Part shown: piece after piece, positions 20,195 through 31,000 of the stretch
Layout of the letters: each line of letters starts with the position of its first letter
Position numbering within the stretch: the first letter of the stretch is position 1
Origin: Symsagittifera roscoffensis
Taxonomy: Eukaryota; Xenacoelomorpha; Acoela; Convolutidae
Length of the DNA: 64,000 bases
Direction of reading: 5' to 3'
Assembly (NCBI RefSeq): GCF_963678635.1
Contig: NC_087070.1
Span: 49,333,467-49,397,466, forward strand
Translations under genes and position numbers: made by a program
The notes under the pieces: generated by a model
Told to the model about the DNA's origin: nothing
Seen by the model: only the letters and a program-made list of their open reading frames with translations
Database searches by the model: none

Positions 20195-21949
20195 ATGGCC
20201 AAGTTGAAACTGGAGGGACAACTCGACGTGGTCGAGTACAGTCGAGTCACTGAGCCGGAATCGGTCCACATGGGAGATCCAGCAGGGGGTTATGTGGAGA
20301 TGTTGAAAGCGAGAAACTCCGCGAGAGGGCACCTGATGACTTGGAGCGAGAAGCGAGCCATGCAGGAATATCTGAAAGAGCTTACGGAGAATTCAAACTT
20401 AAATCGAAAAGAATACGGCACGGTAATGTCCTCTGAAGCGAACGAAATCGGATTAGAAAAGCTACTAGAAATTTCTTGGAGGGCGGCCCTCCAGAGATAC
20501 TTCGACGAGACGATGCATGCACCTGCGACGGTGGCAGCGTACCTGGCTCATCCGTGCACGAGAACTGACCTGCAAGTACGGTTGGCTTGGTGCTTGATGG
20601 GCATCAAGAAGGCGGAATATGAGGCCAGTAATGATTCGAAATCACGGGAACAGGAGCTGGAGTTGATGGGAGCTCTGCGAGCGTTGATTTCAAAAGACGA
20701 TTCTGCGATAGCATGGGCTAAGCGTAAGGATGCCCTTTGCTTTGTCAGGTTCGTGGTGGATCGTATCCCCACTCCTGTTTTGGGAGAATGCATAAAGATC
20801 ATTCGGCAAAAGGGAGTAGATTGCGAAAGAAACCTCCTTAGGGCACTCCTGGAACTGTATCAGGATATGCCGTTGATTGTACCAAATAGGGAGTCGAATG
20901 ACATGGAAAGCTATCGCAAGTTGGAAGAAGTGAGAAGATATTCCAACAAAGAATTGAAAGTGAGCCGGGAGTTGATTGAAGCAGTCAGGGGACAAAAAGA
21001 CTTTGCAACACTAGGGAAACTGAAATCGTTCCAATACGTGTCTGGCATACCGGGGATGGCGTATAATCCCTTCGTGAATGAAGAAGCCAGGGAAGCGTAC
21101 TTCGACTATGAGCAAGTCATAGTGCTCAATTTCTGGGTCGAACGGATTAAAGAAACTGGAATGCTGATGGTGGAACAACCCAAGCTGGGAATTATCTTAG
21201 AAGAGCGAGTGGTCGAACCCTCGGTTCCCGAGCTGAAGGGGCAAGTGAGTTTTGATTGTGGTTCTTGGGACGGTCCCTTGAAAACCAGCCTAGTAACCAT
21301 GTGGGAACTCATGAAGCCTTCTTGGTGTCCTCATCCTAACGCCGGTTTAATCTGGGACATGACGGCGGATATCACGTTAGACCTGGACAATGACGCGAGT
21401 CTACATGATCTGGCCATGATACACCATCTGCTGGCCATGAGGTTGACGAAGCGGAAGAGCAACCCATCCACGGAGCTAGCCGAGGAAAGCCCATCGAGCA
21501 ATTGGTTGAAGCAAGGCACATGTTTGGCTCAACATAGTGGGATGGAAGGACAAGTTTGCAACTTAGGACACTGCCTGATTACGCTGAGTGAGCAGCATCG
21601 ACAACTGGCACGATTGTACGGAAGATTGAGCATGTCGGATAAGAGTGGCATGGAGTTGGTCGCGGACTGTCATGGGGTGACGGATGTAAACTTGACCACA
21701 GCCTTGGGATTTTGTAGCATGACGAGTTCGATAGAATCGCTTGAGTGCCTGGAGCGTGCCCATGAGCTAGTGACGTCCCTCAGCGTGGAAGTATTCCCTG
21801 GAGCATTGCAGACAGAGCAGAAGATCGGAGGCTGGCGAGAAGCTCTGGAAAACGAAATGAATCTGAAGGATAGTGAAGCCTATCATAAACCTACTGGTTC
21901 AAAATATCTGGTGGGTTCAAGCTCCGTGCCATATTGCAATAGTAGGTAA
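20195..21949 (+). CDS. Long accessory ORF, unrecognised (giant element)
   Basis: 584 codons, the longest uninterrupted frame in the accessory block, mostly helical with scattered Cys and Trp. No catalytic motif or membrane segment is recognised. The length makes a former real coding sequence likely. It could be a structural protein of the element or a host-derived gene; I cannot decide from sequence alone. Confidence 0.5.
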   Translation: MAKLKLEGQLDVVEYSRVTEPESVHMGDPAGGYVEMLKARNSARGHLMTWSEKRAMQEYLKELTENSNLNRKEYGTVMSSEANEIGLEKLLEISWRAALQRYFDETMHAPATVAAYLAHPCTRTDLQVRLAWCLMGIKKAEYEASNDSKSREQELELMGALRALISKDDSAIAWAKRKDALCFVRFVVDRIPTPVLGECIKIIRQKGVDCERNLLRALLELYQDMPLIVPNRESNDMESYRKLEEVRRYSNKELKVSRELIEAVRGQKDFATLGKLKSFQYVSGIPGMAYNPFVNEEAREAYFDYEQVIVLNFWVERIKETGMLMVEQPKLGIILEERVVEPSVPELKGQVSFDCGSWDGPLKTSLVTMWELMKPSWCPHPNAGLIWDMTADITLDLDNDASLHDLAMIHHLLAMRLTKRKSNPSTELAEESPSSNWLKQGTCLAQHSGMEGQVCNLGHCLITLSEQHRQLARLYGRLSMSDKSGMELVADCHGVTDVNLTTALGFCSMTSSIESLECLERAHELVTSLSVEVFPGALQTEQKIGGWREALENEMNLKDSEAYHKPTGSKYLVGSSSVPYCNSR

Positions 21950-22024
21950 CCTACGCCAATGGTGGTGATGGATCCGAGGACGCAGCAGGTGTTGATTGGC
22001 CAACTTTTCTCTGTGCCAAAGTGA

Positions 22025-22558
22025 GTGAGGTTGGCCCGAATGTCGGAGAGGTCATATGATTTGTTGGCGAAGATCTTCCGGGCAGTCCCGAAGAGATCTG
22101 AAGACGAGTTGCAAGACGTAGTGGGTGAAGAGTTCCTGAGATTGAACGAAGGTAATGTGAGCGAGTTCCAAAAGCAGAAAGCGAGTGGAGCGTCACCCAC
22201 TGAATTCCCCACCATAGAAGAGAAAGACGATTTACACAGAATTATGATGGAGGTGGAACCGTTGCTGGGAGCTTCAGGGTATCGGACCCGAAGGAACATA
22301 GTGAGAACCCATGGGGAGTATCCTTGCCACTGCTTGGCGCAGACGTTGTGGTACCCCAAACGCGGGAATCTGATGCTAGTATGGGACGTGGAGGAGTTGT
22401 ACTTTACGGGGTTGCCCGATCAGAATCAACAGGTGTCAATCGTGGTGGTTAGTGCCATGCTGGCAGTGAGATGGTTGGAGGCTAACGCGGACACGAGTGA
22501 ACAGGAGACGGCCGTGCCGACTCCTGAGCAGCTGAGCAACGTGAAGATGAGCCGTTAA
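22025..22558 (+). CDS. Accessory ORF, unrecognised (giant element)
   Basis: 177 codons with a hydrophobic strand-like run (QVSIVVVSAMLAVRWLEA) and a Cys-His pair (YPCHCLAQTLWY). No family recognised. It sits between the long ORF and the last one, in the same direction and with matching composition. Confidence 0.4.
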   Translation: MRLARMSERSYDLLAKIFRAVPKRSEDELQDVVGEEFLRLNEGNVSEFQKQKASGASPTEFPTIEEKDDLHRIMMEVEPLLGASGYRTRRNIVRTHGEYPCHCLAQTLWYPKRGNLMLVWDVEELYFTGLPDQNQQVSIVVVSAMLAVRWLEANADTSEQETAVPTPEQLSNVKMSR

Positions 22559-23065
22559 TTGGATCTTTTCAGAACCACCTGCAAGTTTCTGAGAATACCC
22601 AAAGCCATTGAAAGAATATGGTCAAGGCAAAGGTTGATGCCTTGGTTCCGTGCAGTGATGACGTCATGGATGTATGAATGCGCGAAGCGTCACATGTCGA
22701 GGAACACGGAAGCATATCAATCTTTCCAGCTAGATATAGGACCGGGAGCCTATAAGAGAGCATTCCTAACGCACAGAAACGCGGTCACCACGGCGGTGAA
22801 GCGAGTAGCTGGAGCGCCTTGTGTAACTGAAGATGAGAAGAAAGAGGTCTTAAGAGCTGACCTAGAAAGAAAGGTGAGCCTATGTCTTCACAACATCTTT
22901 TGCAGGAACCGGGAGCAAAAGGTGAATGTGGACCTGCTACCTTGTTGCAAACCGAGGCTGTTGGAACAGGAGAGTTGGGGCACGGCCCGCAACTCCATGG
23001 ACATACTGGTGAAAGTCCTAGAAGACAGCGAAGCTGAGGATCAGGATGGAGAAGCAATGGAATGA
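22559..23065 (+). CDS. Last accessory ORF (giant element)
   Basis: 168 codons, helical, with several Cys residues (CAKRHM, CLHNIFC, LLPCCKP) and an acidic C-terminus (DSEAEDQDGEAME). No family recognised. It is the last coding segment before the right-hand untranslated region. Confidence 0.4.
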   Translation: MDLFRTTCKFLRIPKAIERIWSRQRLMPWFRAVMTSWMYECAKRHMSRNTEAYQSFQLDIGPGAYKRAFLTHRNAVTTAVKRVAGAPCVTEDEKKEVLRADLERKVSLCLHNIFCRNREQKVNVDLLPCCKPRLLEQESWGTARNSMDILVKVLEDSEAEDQDGEAME

Positions 23066-23822
23066 AGATGATGGAACGAAGAGGACAAGTGAAGACGTGA
23101 GCAAGAAAAGAAGAGAAGGAGAAAAAACTTGATTGTCTTTGTGTGTTAAAACTTGAACCAATCAACCAAGTTTGATTATTGAACTTGTTAAACTTTTTAA
23201 TTTGATCTAGTTTGGTCAGACCAGACTTTGAAAATTGTTACAATTGTTAAAATTGTTGAAAGAAAATTTTAGTTATACTTTTTATGTATATATATAGCAC
23301 ATAGGTGAGTATATTTACCTATTTAAACACGACTGAAGTTTTTAACCTGTGTAAGACACCATTTCACTGTGTGGCGGCATGGTAAGTTTGGGTAAACTCG
23401 CTCGAGAAGGGTGAGTAACTCAATAACTTTCCTAGCCACATGGTTTCTTAGTTTTAATATTGAAAGGACTGCATAAATAACTGATTATACTTGGTGAGTG
23501 ACGTTAAGTTAATTTTAACGGGTGCGTGGCCGTGCCACGTCCCAACTTTTTAATCACAAAGAGCGAAAAGAAGTTTTATGGCAAGTGAAGTAAGTAGTCA
23601 AAAAAGAAATTTTATCTAGGACACTCCTCATGGAAATGTTGAAAGGCAGTGAGATGTAGTACGATGCCATTTGTGAACACGTAGTGAGTTGAATTGGAGT
23701 AGATAAATTTCATTTTCTTATGCGATTTGTAAGATTGATTACAGAGAACTGGAACACTACTTGACGATAACCCGGTGTTATGCGATCAATAGGGACATTG
23801 ATGGTGACTTGTTCGGGGAGTT
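23066..23822 (+). other. 3-prime untranslated region of giant element
   Basis: Composition falls back to AT-rich and no frame stands out. It ends in GTTCGGGGAGTT immediately before the right LTR; this short G-rich stretch is the only candidate polypurine tract. A tandem-like TATATATATA lies near 23288. Confidence 0.55.
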
Positions 23823-24092
23823 TGTGCCATTCTGCCAAATTGGCACAGCGCAATCTTCCGGCGACACGAAAGAAAAAGAATAAAGGCCTTAGTAAAGAAA
23901 ATTTACTGCGAAGGAGGGTCTAGATATTCCAAAAATTTGAATTTTTAAAATTTCGATTGACGGGCCAATATTTCTGAGAAATACAAAAAGACGGCCATTT
24001 TGACTGAAAAGGACGAAAAAACAGAACAACAACAAATATAGTGAGAAACAGTCGTGCGGGACACGAAGAAAACGGAGTCTCTTATCGTGGCA
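23823..24092 (+). repeat. Right LTR of giant element
   Basis: Matches 2540-2810 with the same TG...CA ends. The final CTTATCGTG can pair with CACGATAAG at 24099-24107 in the flank, making a 9-bp hairpin across the LTR edge that has no counterpart on the left. Confidence 0.9.
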
Positions 24093-25093
24093 ATAACACA
24101 CGATAAGAACCTTAGCAGTGGATATTAGTGGAGAAGGAAGCTTCAGTGGGGAAGGAATATTCCACGGAACCCTCCCGTGCCACAAATTCGGAGAGATAAC
24201 AGCGTTATCTCAGGAAGATTACGGGAGCGGAGGCTTGGTCCCCCAGAGACTGTTGTATGTGAAGGGACTATATAGAACTGACTTTGTAGCTACTTGGATG
24301 TCGTAGAACTTTGAATTAACACCGGTATAATTTGATATTTTAGAATATGAGTAGCTAGAAAGAGGAAAGGGTCAATCCATCTCCAATGGATTTAATATAG
24401 AACTGTCACACAAAAACATATTAGAACAGGTTGTTCGAGCCGTGTTTTTGATAGCAATCACGTAGTCTGAGGATCCCAGAATCAGCTATGTGGTTGTATT
24501 CGCATGTAAACGAAAGCTGATCAAAAGTCGTTTGACTGATGGCCTAAAAATAGTAACTTTTTACTTAGCCCTAAACAGACCAGAAAATCAACTGGCAAGG
24601 TCGAGACGGTGAAAAACGAGTAGGATTAAGGTAACTGACGCCTGCCAGTCGTTAATAGGTACTTTTTTTACGCTCCGTCGCTGTGTAGTATTTGGGCGAA
24701 TGTTACAATCCGAATACTTGAATTGCGCTCTTAAATGTTTACTTTTTTCGAACAATTGTTTCTTTGAATTTATTTTATTTAATCTCAAATTTAATCCATA
24801 AAAATAGCAAGTGATTTTTTTCAACTCTTAAATGTTTACTTTTTTCGAACAATTGTTTCTTTGAAATTATTTTATTTAATCTCAAATTTAACCCATAAAA
24901 ATTGCAAGTGATTTTTTTCTAACTATGTTTCACACAAAATTTTTCTAAAAAAAGGATTTTTCTAAATATTGATCTGTTTAAGAATTGACCTGCAATCCTT
25001 TCGGCACAAAGTTATGTCGGCTTGTTGTCTAGGCTCGAGAAGACTTTAGAAGCTAGAAAAATATAAATTTCTGATTGTTTTGATGTCTTTCAG
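24093..25093. other. Non-coding stretch between giant element and GM2A-like exon
   Basis: 24095-24310 is GC-richer than the host background, with a perfect 8-bp hairpin GAGATAAC/GTTATCTC at 24193-24211. 24728-24824 is duplicated in tandem at 24825-24922. No exon is recognised. Confidence 0.5.
24728..24922 (+). repeat. 97-bp tandem duplication
   Basis: Two adjacent copies begin CTCTTAAATGTTTAC and end GTGATTTTTT; only a few bases differ. Confidence 0.85.
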
Positions 25094-28000
25094 CTGAAGT
25101 ATAGTAATCATCTGGATGTACCAAAAATTGACCTCTCCAAATTCGCGAAGGGAGTGGACTCCATCAAAACCGACATGAAGCAGAAACTGGCGACGACGTT
25201 GAATAAAGCGTCCGACAAGGCACACTTTCTCCCTTTGCCCTCTCTAACCAACCCCCTCGGCGCCTCTCCCCTTTCACCCAATTTGAGTTCAGTTTTTTGA
25301 CCGCATGAGGATTGTTCTGGACCAATTATGGGTACCCTCCACCCTCAAATTGATTAGAGGAGAGAAAATTTTCTGGGCTGTTTTAATATTCGTCTCCCTC
25401 TATTTGTTTGAACAAAAATATTTCCGTGGTTTAATTGGCTGAAAGTTTTGTGAAATAATAGAAATATAACGTGTTATTTTACCGATTTGTTATTTTTCGT
25501 AGGGATATTTTTGAAACCATTTTTTGCTGGTACTAAACTTCGAGGTTTTTCAATAGCTGACACAGATAATCACTGCAACCTAGCTGCTCAAACTAACTTT
25601 TAGACTGATAAACTTTCAAACTTTTGAACAACTATAAATTTTTCAACTGAAATGGAGCTTTGATAATGAAACGCTTCCGTGATATTTTGTAATATTTTTG
25701 CGAGAGGAGCATGGAGCTTATCAGTTTCAACGTATACTGAAGCATAAGGGGGATGAAGATGGAGGGGGCGGGGGTAAGAATAGTTTTATTGCGAGTAGAT
25801 GTACAAAGTGGACTCGCTGATGCATTCGGCCAGTGACTGTGGACCTTCTTCGGAACTTGTTCACATCGACGAACTGTCTTTCTCTCCTGACAGCATCTCG
25901 GTGCCTGGAAATCTGACTGTGAATGCCAAGGTCACCTTGGACAAAGACCTACAGGCTCCAATTTCGGGTAAATTTTTGACGTCTTTTTTGACATTTTTTG
26001 ACATATATATGTTTTTATCTGCCTGTCGAAAAACTAGGCTATAGGTGTGCTGCTAATGTTTTATTTGTCTCCAGACATGTTTTTTGACACAGAAATTACT
26101 TTAACTATGTCGACAATTTTTAAACCTGAGCTCAAAAATTACGAAAGAAGCACGTGGCTGTGCAAGTAGAACAACCACGAAAATTAATGAAAAAAAAAAC
26201 GTTTTCCACCATTTTTGGCAGTAAACTTTCTGTAAACTCTGTGCCGTGTTTTGTTAGCCAAAAGAAGGTGAAGCTAATTGTTCAGACTTTCGTAACCAAA
26301 GTAACGGAATAATTGCGCTCGGGGTGGTAATTTTGAATTCTTAACTATTCATTTTAGTCGAAATATTTTTATCTAATTCAAAAGATATTGTTGTCCTAAG
26401 CTTAAATTTATAAAAAAATATTTCCCCGGTGATCAATTTGCGCAAAGTTATGGGGGTCTAAAGATTGCCATACTGGCTAATTTGGAACAATTAACGCGCG
26501 ATATTCTGGCCTTTTTTATAACTTATAAAAACAGGAAACAGAATCGGTTTAATTCAAGAGAATCAATAAACGGCGAATTTTAGTAATTTTTTTATTGCAC
26601 GGAATTAGCAACAACATTACACGTATCAAGTTAAAAAGTGGGCTTGTTCATGCCCTGATTTGTGTGATTTATGTGTTTTTTCACAATGAGTTCATACTTA
26701 ATTCACGCAGTTTAATTAACAGAAACTCAATTGCAAACAAATTTTGAACCGATTAAAATATTAGCATTTTATGTTCTGTCAGGTTCGGCTCAAATAGGAT
26801 TCTCAAATGAAACGACTTAGGTGAGAATCGAACCCACGCCGAACTCCCCGGAACGCACTATGTATACGCTGAGCTATATAGCTGATATTGATAAGCAACT
26901 ATACTGGCTTTATACTATACTTTCATACTTTAATGCTATGTAGCATTAACATCCTTCACGCCCGAAGGAGCGAGAACCGGAACGAGCTTAACGAGCGGAC
27001 GAGTGTAGTTTCCGGAAACGGTCCTTAGGTTTGCGGAACGGGCGGTGTTGTCTTTGCCGTAGTTTAACGACGTTATGCGTGCTAGTGGGTAGTGGCCCCT
27101 AGGGCTAGTGGATTCAACTAACCACACCATATCTCCCGCTTTCAAAGAGTATTCGGGAGGAGCATGCCACTTAACTCTTTTATTGAGTGTAGGGACGTAC
27201 TCACTTAACCATCGCTGCCAAATTGCGTTTGCGTACGACTGCGCACGGGCATAGCGCTTAGAGTGAGAACAGTTTTCACTCGACCTTAGAGACGGAAACG
27301 TTAGATTGTGCTGACCTAAGAGGAAATGCTTCGGCGTCAAAGCCTCAAGACTATCGGGGTCGTCAGAAACGGGAGTGAGTGGACGGGCGTTTAGTGAACC
27401 TTCAACTAGGCACATGGTTGTGTTCAAAATCTCGTCAATCAACTTTCTTAACCCTAAGATTGCATAAAACACACGCTTAAAACTGCGCACCATTCGCTCC
27501 CATGCTCCACCTTGATTTGGTGCACTTGGCGGATTATACTTCCACTTAATGCCTTTGTGTACGAGCGACAGTGGAGCTTCTGCGTTCCAATTTTTGATGC
27601 ACAGAAGAAGCTCTTTTTCGGCTCCTACAAAGTTTGTTCCGTTGTCCGACCAAATTATTGAGGGTGTTCCTCGCCTAGAAATAAAGCGCTCGATAGCCAT
27701 CACACATGAACTTGTGTCCATGGATGGAACCAACTCAATGTGAATTGCGCGAGTCGTTAAGCAAGTAAATAGAAAACCCCAGCGTTTCTCGGAAGATCGA
27801 CGAATGGTTACATGAAATGGTCCAAAATAATCGACGCCGCAGTTCGAGAACGGTGGCTGGCGGTAACCTAGACGCTCCGCGGGAAGGTCAGACATCATTG
27901 GAGTAACGGTTTTCGCTTTTCGCTTTCTACAGCACACGCAATGTGTTTCAATAGCTCTTAGTGCAGATCTTAAGCGTAGTACAACAAATTGCTGATGAAT

Positions 28001-31000
28001 GACGGAACGAAGGTAGTCGACTGACTGATGTTCATGCTTAATGTGACAAAAACGGAGAAACAATCGGATTAGGCGATGGCGGCTATCCAAAATTATTGGA
28101 TGGCGAGTTTCGAATGCGGTTGCAGAGAGACGTTGGATACGGCCGGTAGATCTAATTAAACCGTTCGGCCCGATAAAAGGCGAATACGATGATATACGGC
28201 TCGACGTTTTCACATATTTTCCAGCTGCTAATTGTTTACTTTCAGCTGGGAATGACTCTAACTGCGAAAGTTGCAAAAGTTTTTCCTCTGAAATAACAAG
28301 TTCTGCTGGATCAATTATGGCCTTATCTGGGGATCTGAAATGTCTATGCTTAGGTGAGAGTCTCAACATATATGCGACCAGTCGCTTTATCTTGGAGTAC
28401 GAGCTATACTCTTCCCAAGGGAAGGCAAAGTCAGTCGAAACTGCAGTGCACGGAAAATTGGAAGAGACCTCTAAACCCTCGTTTAGATTGTAGACCGGAC
28501 CATCCAGGCGAATTTTGTCAGTAACTTCCCTATTTGGATTGAAAGGCCAATCAGAAGTTTTCAAAAAGGAAGGGCCGTTTACCCAACTGCTTTGCTTGAG
28601 GGAGTCAGCAGTAATACCTCTAGTTCCGGTGTCAGCGGGGTTGTCTCCACTCAAAACATGGAACCATTGGTCAATTGATGTTGACTCCAGAATCTCGGCT
28701 ACTCGATTGGCTACAAACACGGGCTGTTTGCTTGTCGAGTTCAACCACTAAAGGACTGTTGTGCTGTCAGTCCACATGAACACTTTGGAAATACTCAGTG
28801 TCAGAGCTTTCTCGATATCATCCTTCAGGCGACTGGCAAGAAGCGCAGCCTGAAGTTCCAACTTCGGAATTGAAAGCATCTTCATCGGGGCTACTCTTGC
28901 TTTACCGAAAACAAACGCTAGTTGACATTTGGAACAGGCGTTTTTCTGAGCTCGAAGGAATGCTAGAGAACAGAAAACGTCCAATGAGCTATCACCGAAC
29001 ATGTGCAGCTCAACCTCATCTACTGAGAAGTCAAAATAGCAACTAGGTATTTTGAGCTACCCTAAAACTGGCAAGCCAGAGTGCCATTCAGTGAATCTGC
29101 GGCACAACTCAATTGGCAGTGGGTCGTCCCACTGTTGGCCACTCAATCTCCAGATATCTTTCAGTAACAAACGTGCGCGTACGGTATACGGGGCAACAAG
29201 ACCTATGGGGTCGAACATGGAGGAAACAAAACTAAGGACCGATCGCTGCCTAACAGAGTCTTTGAGTTCGCGGTTGACTCCTCTGCTCACAACCAACGTA
29301 TCGGTGACGTGGTCCCATTTGAGACCGAGAACATGCGATGCGGTTTCCGGATTAATTGCAGCGGTAAAAATTTCCTTATTGTTGTTAGCGCTGGTCTTAG
29401 GGGGATTTAGTTTCGAAGATAAATTGGGAACGTTGCTAATAAATTTTGTAAGATTAAACCCACCCAACTTAAGCAGTTCAACTAAACTGCGACTTAACCT
29501 TAAAGCAGTTTCTGGGTTTTTCACAGACCCAAGGTAGTCATCCATGTAAAAGTTGTTAAGCACGGCGTAAGCGGCATCGGGGTAACGATCTTGGTTATCG
29601 ACGGCTGTTCGGCGAAGAGCATAGTTAGCACATGTCGGAGAATCTTTCGCTCCAAATATATGCCTTGTATATTGAAATACACTCACATCTGATGTGGGGT
29701 CCTCCCGCCACAAAAAACGCAAGGAACGTTGATCACTTTCTAGTAAGCCGACCTGCATAAACATGCCTTCGATATCTGCGGAAATTGCGTATTTGTGCTC
29801 TCGGAAGCGCATTAAAACGAATAAAAGGTTCTGAAGCAGATCGGGGCCGACGAGAAGGGAGTTATTCAGTGAACTGCCGTGAAACCTAGAAGCACCGTTT
29901 AAAACGCGCCGAACTTTGCCGGGTTTGTTCGGATTTAAAACTGGGTGGTGCGGTACGTACCATTCTCGGTCTGAACGGTTTTTTGAGTCTTGAGGGCTAA
30001 CCGGGACCACGTAACCCTTCTCGACATCACTTCGGATATCTGATGCGTATTGAGTTTTCAGGTTTAAATCTTTCTCTAGACGCTTTTCAAGAGACTTAAA
30101 CTGGACCAACGAAGCGTAAAAGTTATCGGGAAGATGAATGTTGTCATCAGCCCAGAGCATTCCGACAATATAACGACTGCCATCATGAATCGTGGTTGAG
30201 TCAAGAATTTTTTGTGCACGTTTATCAGCTGAGGAACGGGGATCAGCTTGTTTAAACGTGCCATACGACTCTAGCTCGTACCATTTCTTCTTTTGGTCAG
30301 CAAGTGCTACGTCCTCAACATTGCACTTGAAAGTGGTGGCTCGAACACCAATTGGTGATGGAAGTGGGCCACTGAGAACCCAGCCAATGGGCATACGGAC
30401 AGCGACAGGAGTGTTTTGATTTCGTCCTTGGAAGTATTCGAGAGGCTTGATTGCATGAAAGACACCCTGCCCTAATATCATCTCAACGTCGGAATAGTTG
30501 TAGACAATAGGTTTAATTGGCTGCAGATGTGGAAACCTGTCTTGAAGAATGGTAACTTTAATGATTTCGGAACCAACGCTCAAACTGTCTTTCACAAACG
30601 GCGTAACCCTAAACGGGTATTCATGGTAGTCGAATTTGGCAAAAATATTCACTTCGACTTGTTGCGTGGGAACGGATTCCGTCGAATTGAAGACATTTAC
30701 CAGAATATCCAGCTGTTGGCCAGTTAAATTTAAACGCTGTGCTAGGCCCGCCGAGACCCATGAGTGGGTACAACAGGAATCGCACATTACAAGAGCAGTG
30801 GTCACATCTGTGTGTGAACTTATTTCCAATTGAAGCACATGAAGGAGTCCCGTAAGTTTCTTGTAAGACGACGAACCGGCTACGTTTGATGACGAAGTTT
30901 GCGGCTTATTCCGTTTCGGCGGGGCGGTACTGTTTGAATTCGAATGGCTTGCATTTTTGCTATTGTTTAACTCTTTGTTTGCAGACCTTACGCTGAAAAC

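Larger units (their letters stand above)
2540..24092 (+). mobile_element. Giant Ty3/gypsy-type LTR element with accessory gene block (fossil)
   Basis: Direct LTRs of 271 and 270 bp bound a 21.5-kb unit. In order: LTR, long structured leader, gag with a CCHC knuckle, aspartic protease, reverse transcriptase (YVDD), RNase H, integrase (HHCC plus DDE) with a GPF-type end, a TARG1-like macro domain, then about 9 kb of further ORFs including an SGNH hydrolase. RT before integrase and the motif style place it with Ty3/gypsy. The size is several times that of a normal gypsy element. The coding block is closer to 50 percent GC than the AT-rich flanks. The copy is broken, with about ten or more interruptions. 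About ten substitutions between the LTRs (near 4 percent) point to an insertion of moderate age. Flanks ATATC and ATAAC may be a mutated 5-bp target-site duplication. No envelope-like protein with a membrane segment is seen. Confidence 0.9.

Noticed and set aside
12735-23065. An envelope gene in the giant element
   Set aside because: No signal peptide, furin-like site or transmembrane segment is visible in any of the extra ORFs, so the element is not called a retrovirus.
24118-24306. Small ORF right of the giant element as a host exon
   Set aside because: It spans a hairpin-rich patch, has no domain and no splice context.
26821-26880. Functional tRNA gene
   Set aside because: A and B boxes and a T-arm are present, but the acceptor stem does not pair and the sequence lies inside both copies of a BEL LTR, so it is reported as tRNA-like only.
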